Source: JAGOPO01 sp035524755 | GTDB lineage: Bacteria; Patescibacteriota; Minisyncoccia; 2-02-FULL-40-12; GWA2-44-9 | Assembly (NCBI GenBank): GCA_035524755.1 | Contig: DATKOD010000022.1 | Span: forward strand, 1 to 16,047 | Direction: 5' to 3' | Length of the DNA stretch: 16,047 nucleotides | In this document: one piece after another, positions 1 through 5,889 of the stretch | Layout: each line of letters opens with the position of its first letter | Position numbering within the stretch: position 1 is the stretch's first letter | Translations under genes and position numbers: made by a program | Notes under the pieces: generated by a model | Seen by the model: the letters and a program-made list of their open reading frames with translations, nothing else | The model's database searches: none | What the model was told of the DNA's origin: nothing

Positions 1-589
1 GTGACTGCGGCAGCGCATAGAACATACCGGGGTAGAGCCTGCTGGGCACGACGTAATCGCGTGCGCCTTCAGGCGTGCTCTTGGTCAGGATGGGCGTTTC
101 GATCTCCAGGAACCCTTCGCGATCCAGCCAATTGCGGATGAACAGTTGGCCGTCGTGCCGCGCTTTGATGTTGCGGGCCAGCCGCGGCCGCCTGAGGTCC
201 ATGTAGCGCCACTCGTGGCGAGTATCTTCGCCGATCTCATACCCGTCGGTATCCAGCGGCATCGGCGGTGTCAGCGATTCATTGAGCACCTCGAGCTCTT
301 TCGGCTCGAGCTCAACAGACCCTGTCGGAATTTCGGGATTACGCATCTTCTCGGGCCGCTCTTTGACCTTTCCTGAGATGCGCACCACCCATTCGTTGCG
401 GAGTTTCTGTGCTGACGCATAGACCTCTTCGCCGCTAAACGGACCGAACACGACCTGGATGATACCGGTGCGGTCTCTGAGGTCCACGAACACGAGCTTG
501 CCGTGGTCGCGACGGTTCGCCACCCAGCCGAACAGCTCGACGTCTTTGCCCGCCATATCTTTCGTCTCGGTAATGGATATCTTCTTCAT
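1..589 (-). CDS. aspS: Aspartyl-tRNA synthetase, copy A (N-terminal part, cut by window edge)
   Basis: This frame is open from the ATG at 589-587 to the left edge, giving 196 residues of a bacterial class II aspartyl-tRNA synthetase, which charges tRNA-Asp with aspartate in the cytoplasm. The OB-fold anticodon-binding domain is visible at about residues 17-100 (ELFGWVANRRDHGKLVF), followed by the start of the catalytic domain (EWRYMDLRRPRLARN, then ETPILTKSTPEGARDY and VPSRLY). It aligns almost gap-free with the second aspS at 749-2134. My hand alignment gives about three quarters identity, with one 2-residue gap. The start codon lies 4 nt after the CCA end of the tRNA-Lys gene on the same strand, and no Shine-Dalgarno is visible, so the two are probably co-transcribed. 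Whether this copy lacks the GAD domain cannot be seen. The AspRS family is certain; division of labour between the copies is unknown. Confidence 0.95.
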   Translation of the reverse strand, partial: MKKISITETKDMAGKDVELFGWVANRRDHGKLVFVDLRDRTGIIQVVFGPFSGEEVYASAQKLRNEWVVRISGKVKERPEKMRNPEIPTGSVELEPKELEVLNESLTPPMPLDTDGYEIGEDTRHEWRYMDLRRPRLARNIKARHDGQLFIRNWLDREGFLEIETPILTKSTPEGARDYVVPSRLYPGMFYALPQS

Positions 590-593
590 ATAT

Positions 594-669
594 TGGTCCG
601 CCCTGCTGGACTCGAACCAGCGACCTTCTCCTTAAAAGGGAGCAGCTCTACCAACTGAGCTACGGGCGG
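594..669 (-). tRNA. tRNA-Lys (anticodon UUU), CCA encoded
   Basis: The minus strand folds into a complete 76-nt cloverleaf with an encoded 3' CCA (594-596). The D-arm stem is GCTC/GAGC with G18-G19, the T-arm stem is GCTGG/CCAGC with TTCGA in its loop, and the anticodon loop is CTTTTAA with anticodon TTT at 634-636. The discriminator base is A73. Two juxtapositions are not Watson-Crick: G7 with A66 in the acceptor stem and G27 with A43 in the anticodon stem; the rest pairs well. The 3' end lies 4 nt before the start codon of aspS copy A, and a strong promoter sits just upstream at 679-707. Confidence 0.95.
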
Positions 670-678
670 TCGGAGCAA

Positions 679-707
679 AGTATACCATCGTTTGGCTGTT
701 TCATCAA
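679..707 (-). promoter_or_regulatory. Sigma70-type promoter for tRNA-Lys and aspS copy A
   Basis: On the minus strand, TTGATG (702-707) and TATACT (679-684) are separated by exactly 17 bp, and TGG directly precedes the -10, making it an extended -10. Transcription would start near 672, about 3 nt before the mature tRNA 5' end. This is one of the best consensus matches in the window. No other promoter or terminator is visible between the tRNA and aspS copy A. Confidence 0.75.
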
Positions 708-733
708 CCCGGTTTTTCTTTTTTCTGCGGCAG

Positions 734-748
734 TGCTACGATACTCGC
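734..748 (+). promoter_or_regulatory. Extended -10 promoter, leaderless start of aspS copy B
   Basis: TGC-TACGAT (734-742) is an extended -10 box followed by only 6 nt (743-748) before the ATG at 749, so transcription should begin at or within a base or two of the start codon. The region 17 bp upstream is a pyrimidine run (around 713-720) with no good -35. No Shine-Dalgarno is present. The intergenic stretch 670-748 thus holds two divergent promoters and nothing else I can identify. Confidence 0.55.
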
Positions 749-2134
749 ATGAAGGAGACGGACATCATCGCGACCAAGGACCGTGCCGGCACCGAGACCG
801 AGTTGTTCGGCTGGGTCGCGAACCGTCGCGACCACGGCAAGCTGGTGTTCGTCGACCTGCGTGACCGCACCGGCATCATTCAGGTCGTGTTCTCACCGAA
901 GACCGCCGGCTACGACGACGCACAGAAGCTTCGCAACGAGTGGGTCATCCGCATCAAGGGATTGGTGAAGGAACGGCCGGAGAAGATGCGCAATCCTGAC
1001 ATCCCGACCGGTGCCGTCGAATTCGAGCCGCATGAACTCGAGATCCTCGCTGAAGCGACGACGCCGCCGTTGCCGCTGGATACCGACGGGTATGAGGTCG
1101 GCGAAGACACGCGCCAGGAGTGGCGGTACCTGGACCTGCGCAGGCCGCGGCTCGCGCGCAACCTGATGGCGCGACACCGCGCGGCACTGCACGTGCGCAC
1201 CGTGCTGTCCGAGCATGGCTTCATGGAAGTGGAAACGCCTATCCTGACCAAGTCCACGCCCGAAGGTGCGCGCGATTACGTCGTTCCCAGCCGGCTCTAT
1301 GCGGGCAGTTTCTTCGCGCTTCCCCAGTCGCCGCAGCAGTACAAGCAACTGTTGATGATCGCCGGAGCGGAGAAGTACTTCCAGCTCGCACGATGTTTCC
1401 GCGATGAGGATACGCGCGGTGACCGGCAGCCGGAATTCACGCAACTAGACATGGAGATGAGCTTCGTGGAGCGCGAGGACGTCATGGCGATCAACGAGGC
1501 GGTGCTCATCGACCTCGTGAAGAAGCAGTTCCCGCACAAGCGCATCCAGGAGACACCGTTCCCGCGTATGTCCTACGCGGAAGCGCTGGAGAAGTATCAG
1601 ACCGATCGGCCCGACCTTCGGAAGGACAAGGATGACAAGGATCTCCTGGCGTTCTGCTGGGTGATTGATTTCCCCTTTTTCGAGAAAACTGAAGAGGGCT
1701 GGACCTTCACCCACAATCCGTTCTCTGCGCCAAAACCCGAGCATGCGGCATGGCATCTGACAGGCGAACACACGGGCGAGATCCTGACGACGCAGTATGA
1801 CATCGTCCTCAATGGATGGGAGATCGGCGGTGGTTCGATCCGTGCACACACACCGGCGGCGTTGCGCGCGACGTTCCGGACCATGGGGTTTGCCGACGAC
1901 CGGATCGATGCGAACTTCGGCCATATGCTCGCCGCGCTCGCGGCGGGCGCGCCGCCCCATGGCGGTATCGCATGGGGCTGGGATCGGCTCATGGCGCTCT
2001 TACTGGACGAGCCGAACATCCGCGAGGTCATCGCTTTCCCGAAGACCGGTGATGCGCGCGATCTGATGATGCATGCCCCCTCCGAACTCTCCGCCGCCCA
2101 ACTGCGGGAACTCCACCTGAAGGTGGAGCGTTGA
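749..2134 (+). CDS. aspS: Aspartyl-tRNA synthetase, copy B, lacking the GAD insertion domain
   Basis: Charges tRNA-Asp with aspartate. The protein has 461 residues, against about 590 for typical bacterial AspRS. Seen: OB-fold anticodon domain (about 17-100), catalytic core with TKSTPEGARDY (168-177), QSPQQYKQLL (193-202), class II motif 2 as RCFRDED..RGDRQPEFTQ (215-232), and motif 3 as GIAWGWDRLMALL (406-418; Trp where Leu is usual in GLDR). The conserved TDRPDLR (285-291) is followed within about 12 residues by WVIDFPFFE, so the roughly 120-residue GAD domain that normally lies between them is absent, as in archaeal and some reduced bacterial enzymes. Start chosen at 749 because homology begins there; an in-frame ATG at 692 would precede the -10 box. 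Copy A lies divergently at 1-589. Downstream, a carboxypeptidase gene follows after 9 bp, suggesting an operon. Confidence 0.96.
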   Translation: MKETDIIATKDRAGTETELFGWVANRRDHGKLVFVDLRDRTGIIQVVFSPKTAGYDDAQKLRNEWVIRIKGLVKERPEKMRNPDIPTGAVEFEPHELEILAEATTPPLPLDTDGYEVGEDTRQEWRYLDLRRPRLARNLMARHRAALHVRTVLSEHGFMEVETPILTKSTPEGARDYVVPSRLYAGSFFALPQSPQQYKQLLMIAGAEKYFQLARCFRDEDTRGDRQPEFTQLDMEMSFVEREDVMAINEAVLIDLVKKQFPHKRIQETPFPRMSYAEALEKYQTDRPDLRKDKDDKDLLAFCWVIDFPFFEKTEEGWTFTHNPFSAPKPEHAAWHLTGEHTGEILTTQYDIVLNGWEIGGGSIRAHTPAALRATFRTMGFADDRIDANFGHMLAALAAGAPPHGGIAWGWDRLMALLLDEPNIREVIAFPKTGDARDLMMHAPSELSAAQLRELHLKVER

Positions 2135-2143
2135 GATCCGACC

Positions 2144-3079
2144 ATGCGGTGGCTTCTGGCAATTCCACTCCTCATCGGTGCAGGACTGGCGGTGTTTCTG
2201 ATATCCGTCCGTCACACACCGCCGCCGAACCGGTATGTCTCCGGTGAGTCGCTCGTGCAGCAACAGGGGCGTGCCTATCTTCTGCCTGTTTTGGAATCCG
2301 GCTCCGCACCGGTACGTGATACCACCGTTCCTGATCCGACGTTGGATGCGAATTCCGTGTTGCTGTATCACATCGAATCAGGCACCGAACTCTACGCAAA
2401 GAACCCCGATGTCCGGGTGCCTATCGCCTCGCTGACCAAGATCATGTCCGCACTGGTCGCGACCGATCTGTTCTCGCCGAACGAAATCGTAACGGTCGCT
2501 TCGGAATCGGTTCGGGTCGACGGCGCCAAACAGACCCTCACCGCCGGCGAACGCCTGCGGGTGTCCGATCTGATTTCCATGATGCTGGTGGAATCTTCCA
2601 ATGATGCCGCTTACGCCTTGGCTGCGCACGCCCAGGATCAGGGCATCGATTTCGTCGAGCGGATGAACACTAAAGCATGGGTGCTCGGTATGCAGGGATG
2701 CGCGTTCCGGGACCCGGCGGGGTTGGATGATGCGGCCTACTGTACCGCGCGCGATCTGGTACGCCTGGTACGGGCGGCGTTGCGCAATGCTCCGCAATTA
2801 TGGCCCGTGATGGCATCGCCGGCGGTCACGATCCAATCCGTGGACGGATCTGCCGCAAAAGAGATCAAGAGCACGGACCAACTGCTGGGCATGGTTCCCG
2901 GCATCATCGGGGGGAAAACGGGCAATACGGACGGCGCATTGGGCTGTTTGCTGCTCGTCGTGCAATCACCGGATAAGCGTGATACACTCATATCTATCGT
3001 CCTGGGTTCACGCCAGCGCTTCACCGATTCCGCGGCGTTGATCTCGTGGGCGTGGCATGCCTATCGCTGGAATCAATGA
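2144..3079 (+). CDS. D-alanyl-D-alanine carboxypeptidase, S11 family penicillin-binding protein
   Basis: A DacA/DacF-like low-molecular-weight penicillin-binding protein of 311 residues that removes the terminal D-Ala from peptidoglycan stem peptides outside the membrane. The three active-site motifs of the family are all present: SLTK (S96-K99, nucleophile Ser96), SSN (151-153) and KTG (258-260). An N-terminal hydrophobic helix (about residues 3-21) is followed by a polar linker, so the enzyme is exported and probably held by an uncleaved N-terminal anchor; the C-terminal amphipathic anchor domain of classical PBP5 is missing. It starts 9 bp after aspS copy B and overlaps mraY by 4 bp (ATGA), so it should be translated from the same mRNA. 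Peptidase S11 is secure; carboxypeptidase versus endopeptidase specificity cannot be told. Confidence 0.93.
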   Translation: MRWLLAIPLLIGAGLAVFLISVRHTPPPNRYVSGESLVQQQGRAYLLPVLESGSAPVRDTTVPDPTLDANSVLLYHIESGTELYAKNPDVRVPIASLTKIMSALVATDLFSPNEIVTVASESVRVDGAKQTLTAGERLRVSDLISMMLVESSNDAAYALAAHAQDQGIDFVERMNTKAWVLGMQGCAFRDPAGLDDAAYCTARDLVRLVRAALRNAPQLWPVMASPAVTIQSVDGSAAKEIKSTDQLLGMVPGIIGGKTGNTDGALGCLLLVVQSPDKRDTLISIVLGSRQRFTDSAALISWAWHAYRWNQ

Positions 3080-4173
3080 CTCCCGCGTTCACCGTCTTCA
3101 ATGTGGTCCGTATCCTTGCGGTAGGAACCCTCGCGTTCCTGGTCGCACTGATCATCGAACCGTTCTGGATGCGCATTCTGCGCAAGTATTTCGCGCGCGG
3201 CAAAGAAATCACGAAGATCGATGCGCCGGTCTACTCCGCGCTCCATAAGAAGAAAGAGGGGACACCGACCATGGGAGGCGTCATCATCTGGTTGAGTGTC
3301 GCACTGGTGACGTTCGGATTCTGGTTCTTGCACGGTGTCGCGGACGGTTTCTGGAGCAGGGTGAATTTCGTCAACCGTGCGGAGACGTACCTCCCGCTGG
3401 CGTTCCTCATCGTCGCCGGACTCGTCGGCATGGCTGATGATCTTCTGGGTATCTTCCGCAGGCGCGGATTCGCCATCCGGATGCGGTTGGCGTTGTATGT
3501 CCTGGTCGCGGCGATAGGCGGTTGGTGGTTCGTCGCCAAGCTCGGGTACGACGCCATCAATATCCCGTTCTTCGGGGATTTCACGGTCGGTCCGGTCTGG
3601 TATTTCCTCTTTTTCATGCTCGTCATGGTGGCGACGTCGTTCTCCGCTGATATCACCGACGGTTTGGACGGCCTGGTCGGCGGCACATTCCTTACGATAT
3701 TCGCCGCGCTTGGTGCCATCGCATTCGACCAGGGCAGGATGCAGCTCGTCACGTTCGTCGCCGCGATCTGCGGCGCGCTCATTGCGTTCCTGTGGTACAA
3801 CATCTACCCTGCACGATTCTTCATGGGCGACACCGGGGTCATGGCACTTGGATTCGTGGCGGGCGTCACGGCGCTCCTGTTGAATGTGCCGCTTCTGTTG
3901 CCGATCATCGCGATCGTGTTCGTCATCGAGTCGCTGTCGGACGTGATCCAGATCGCTTCGAAGAAATTCAGACACAAGAAGGTCTTCATATCGGCGCCCA
4001 TCCATCATCATTTCGAGGCGCTCGGCTGGCCGGAGACCCAGATCACGATGCGTTTCTGGATGATCAATGCATTGGGTGCAATCGTCGGCCTCACGATGTT
4101 CTTAGCCGATTCGAAGATCCCTCCGTTGAGCACGCAGGTCGTCAGCGACCTCGTACGCACGATCCTCAAATAA
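3076..4173 (+). CDS. mraY: Phospho-N-acetylmuramoyl-pentapeptide transferase
   Basis: An integral membrane enzyme of 365 residues, normal length, that transfers phospho-MurNAc-pentapeptide from UDP to undecaprenyl phosphate to give lipid I. About ten hydrophobic segments are visible. Family motifs in order: KKKEGTPTMGG (58-68), the acidic pair in GMADD (D121, D122), ITDGLDGL (193-200), FMGDTG (249-254, D252) and IHHHFE (309-314). Just before TDGLD, the usual NAVNL reads FSADI, so two normally conserved asparagines are replaced, one by Asp192. Start set at 3076 (homology begins there, ATGA overlap with the upstream stop), not at the in-frame ATG at 3046 inside the carboxypeptidase gene. ftsW begins 4 bp after the stop. 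Function is secure; the effect of the substitutions is unknown. Confidence 0.96.
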   Translation: MTPAFTVFNVVRILAVGTLAFLVALIIEPFWMRILRKYFARGKEITKIDAPVYSALHKKKEGTPTMGGVIIWLSVALVTFGFWFLHGVADGFWSRVNFVNRAETYLPLAFLIVAGLVGMADDLLGIFRRRGFAIRMRLALYVLVAAIGGWWFVAKLGYDAINIPFFGDFTVGPVWYFLFFMLVMVATSFSADITDGLDGLVGGTFLTIFAALGAIAFDQGRMQLVTFVAAICGALIAFLWYNIYPARFFMGDTGVMALGFVAGVTALLLNVPLLLPIIAIVFVIESLSDVIQIASKKFRHKKVFISAPIHHHFEALGWPETQITMRFWMINALGAIVGLTMFLADSKIPPLSTQVVSDLVRTILK

Positions 4174-4177
4174 TCGT

Positions 4178-5254
4178 ATGCCGCGACGATTGTTCTGGCT
4201 CATTATGGCGATGTGTGCCGGTGGCCTCATCGTCCTGGCGTCTGCGAGCGTCGTTTCCTCGACGAGTCAATTCGGCTCCCCGACATACTACTGGGTGCAT
4301 CAGTTGGTATACGGTCTGTTGCCGGGAATCGCGGTGATGTTGATCCTGTGGCGCATCGATTACCGGAAATTGCGGAAATTCGCGCTTCCGGGATTATTCG
4401 TCGCACTGGGCCTGATGGTTCTCGTGTTCGTGCCGCATATCGGGCTGCGTCTGAAGGGCGCGACCAGCTGGCTGGACATCATGGGTGTCAGTTTCCAGCC
4501 CGCAGAGTTCCTCAAACTTGCGTTGGTGCTGTACCTCGCCGCATGGCTCGGTGAGAATCGTGATCGGGTGAAGCATGTGACGCTCGGGTTACTGCCGTTC
4601 GTGCTCATCATGGGGTTCATTGCGGTGCTCCTGGTGCTGCAGCCGGATCTCGGCGAACTCGGTCTGATCCTGATCATCGCCGGCGGGATGTATTTCATCG
4701 CGGGCGCACCCCTGAAACAGGCGTTCGGTGTGCTGCTGATCGTTCCGGTGCTCGTGCTCGGATTTGCCGCGGTATCGCCGCTACGTTGGAAACGCGTCAC
4801 TACGCTGCTGAATCCGACGGCGGATACCCGGGGCGCCGGGTGGCAACTGAACCAGTCGCTCATCGCCATCGGCGCGGGCGGATTCTGGGGAGTCGGTTAC
4901 GGACAGAGCACCCAGAAATTCGGTTTCCTGCCGGAGCCGTTCGGAGATTCCATCTTCGCGGTCCTGGTCGAGGAATTGGGATTCGTCGGCGGTGCGGTCA
5001 CCATCGCATTCTTCATGTTGCTTACGTTGATGATGGTGCGTGTTATCCGGCGTGCGCCGGATCCGTTCGGAAGCCTGATCGTCTCGGGTATCCTCATATG
5101 GATCATGGCCCAGGCGGCGGTGAACATGGCCGCAGTGACGGGTCTGGTGCCGTTGACCGGCGTGCCAATGCCGTTCGTATCGTACGGCGGGACTTCAATG
5201 GTATCCCTTCTGGCGGGGTTAGGAATCGTGCTGAACGTCGCCAAGCACGCCTGA
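4178..5254 (+). CDS. ftsW: SEDS-family peptidoglycan glycosyltransferase FtsW (possibly RodA)
   Basis: A polytopic membrane protein of 358 residues that polymerises lipid II into glycan strands. SEDS signatures: SFQPAEFLKLALVLYLA (105-121), LQPDLGELGLI (154-164), GWQLNQSLIAIGAGG (221-235), GFLPEPFGDSIFAVLVEELGF (249-269), and TGLVPLTGVPMPFVSYGGTS (321-340). Asp257 in EPFGDSIF matches the catalytic Asp of the family. The TGLVPLTGVP..SYGGTS ending and the position directly after mraY favour FtsW (divisome) over RodA (elongasome), but only a tree with the genome's other SEDS proteins would settle it. The start is 4 bp after the mraY stop with no Shine-Dalgarno, so translation is probably coupled. 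The gene ends 16 bp from the convergent ruvA stop. Confidence 0.92.
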   Translation: MPRRLFWLIMAMCAGGLIVLASASVVSSTSQFGSPTYYWVHQLVYGLLPGIAVMLILWRIDYRKLRKFALPGLFVALGLMVLVFVPHIGLRLKGATSWLDIMGVSFQPAEFLKLALVLYLAAWLGENRDRVKHVTLGLLPFVLIMGFIAVLLVLQPDLGELGLILIIAGGMYFIAGAPLKQAFGVLLIVPVLVLGFAAVSPLRWKRVTTLLNPTADTRGAGWQLNQSLIAIGAGGFWGVGYGQSTQKFGFLPEPFGDSIFAVLVEELGFVGGAVTIAFFMLLTLMMVRVIRRAPDPFGSLIVSGILIWIMAQAAVNMAAVTGLVPLTGVPMPFVSYGGTSMVSLLAGLGIVLNVAKHA

Positions 5255-5270
5255 CGGCGCAGGCAGCAGG

Positions 5271-5855
5271 TTATTTCTTCGCGAGCGACTGGAGCGCACG
5301 CCTGACGAGATCCGAGAGGTCGGTCGGTGCGTCGACGCTCTTGATGGCGTCGTGCGATTGCGTCTGTGAGTAGCCCAGCGCCATCAGCGCTTCCATCGCC
5401 TGGGATTCCTGGTCCAGCCGGCCTAGGTCGGAACCGGTGGTTTCGATGTAGTCGAGTTTGCCGGCGAGCTCTACGACGAGCCGCTGACAAGTCTTCAGAC
5501 CCAGACCCGATATCTTCCTGAGTGCCTGCGGGTCTTCACCGGAGACGGCTTCCTTGAGATGATGCGGTTCCACGGTGGAGAGCACCTGCATCGCCGTTTT
5601 CGGGCCCATTCCGGACACCGACAACAGCACGCGGAACAGCTCTAAGTCCTCGGGTTTCGTGAACCCGTAGTATTCGAACGTACCCTCGCGGGGGTTCATT
5701 TTCGGGTGCAGATACAGCTTGACCTGGCCTTGATTCTTTGATAGAATGGCCAGTATTTTGGGGACCATAGTGATGGCATACCCTATGCCCCCGGTGGCGA
5801 TGATGGCGTGCCGGTCGCCGATATGTTCAACGGTTCCCTCGATATAACCGATCAT
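5271..5855 (-). CDS. ruvA: Holliday junction branch migration protein RuvA
   Basis: The DNA-binding subunit of the RuvAB branch-migration motor, 194 residues, full family length. Seen: N-terminal OB-fold domain from MIGYIEGTVEHIG through EGTFEYYGF (about 1-64), two helix-hairpin-helix motifs (LSVSGMGPKTAMQVL, 78-92; LRKISGLGLKTCQRLVVEL, 112-130), an acidic linker, and the small C-terminal RuvB-contacting domain (QAMEALMALGYSQTQ, 152-166). Start set at the ATG 5855-5853, where family homology begins, rather than the upstream in-frame ATG at 5873. The start codon is 9 bp from that of the divergent uvrB. The gene converges with ftsW, and no clear terminator lies in the 16-bp gap. No ruvB or ruvC is next to it. 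Confidence 0.96.
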   Translation of the reverse strand: MIGYIEGTVEHIGDRHAIIATGGIGYAITMVPKILAILSKNQGQVKLYLHPKMNPREGTFEYYGFTKPEDLELFRVLLSVSGMGPKTAMQVLSTVEPHHLKEAVSGEDPQALRKISGLGLKTCQRLVVELAGKLDYIETTGSDLGRLDQESQAMEALMALGYSQTQSHDAIKSVDAPTDLSDLVRRALQSLAKK

Positions 5856-5858
5856 AAC
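5853..5858 (+). promoter_or_regulatory. Candidate -10 box of uvrB, overlapping the ruvA start codon
   Basis: CATAAC (5853-5858) lies 6 nt before the uvrB ATG, the same spacing seen for other first genes here, and its first three bases are the complement of the ruvA start codon. No convincing -35 is seen 16-18 bp upstream. TATAAC at 5843-5848 is an alternative -10 that would give a leader of about 9-10 nt. The call rests on spacing and symmetry with the ruvA promoter. Confidence 0.35.
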
Positions 5859-5861
5859 CGC

Positions 5862-5889
5862 AGTATGGCGCATTTCCGTCTCAAATCAA
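5862..5889 (-). promoter_or_regulatory. Promoter of ruvA, inside the uvrB 5' coding region
   Basis: On the minus strand, TTGATT (5884-5889) and CATACT (5862-5867) are 16 bp apart, and the -10 ends 6 nt before the ruvA ATG, implying a leaderless transcript. The -10 contains the complement of the uvrB start codon (5865-5867), so the two promoters cannot be occupied at the same time. Confidence 0.55.

Noticed and set aside
146..376. Plus-strand 76-codon frame at the left edge
   Set aside because: It lies wholly antisense to the conserved AspRS copy A reading frame.
594..669. tRNA-Lys as an attachment site for an integrated element
   Set aside because: No integrase, no repeat of the tRNA 3' end and no foreign-looking genes in the window; flanking genes are housekeeping.
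692..748. In-frame upstream ATG extending aspS-B by 19 residues
   Set aside because: The added residues show no AspRS homology, and the extended -10 box at 734-742 lies inside them; ATG 749 matches the family start.
893..1444. Long open frames antisense to aspS-B, mraY, uvrB and lon (up to about 350 codons)
   Set aside because: They mirror the codon structure of clearly conserved genes on the other strand, have Arg/Asp/His-rich composition with no recognisable motif, and no promoter or ribosome-binding site.
5249..5275. Possible terminator between convergent ftsW and ruvA
   Set aside because: Only a 5-bp GCCTG/CAGGC stem with no proper T-run on either strand; too weak to call.
5808..5864. 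Upstream start for uvrB giving 19 extra residues
   Set aside because: The extension overlaps ruvA antisense and lacks UvrB similarity; MAHFRLKSKFQPSGDQ is the family N-terminus.
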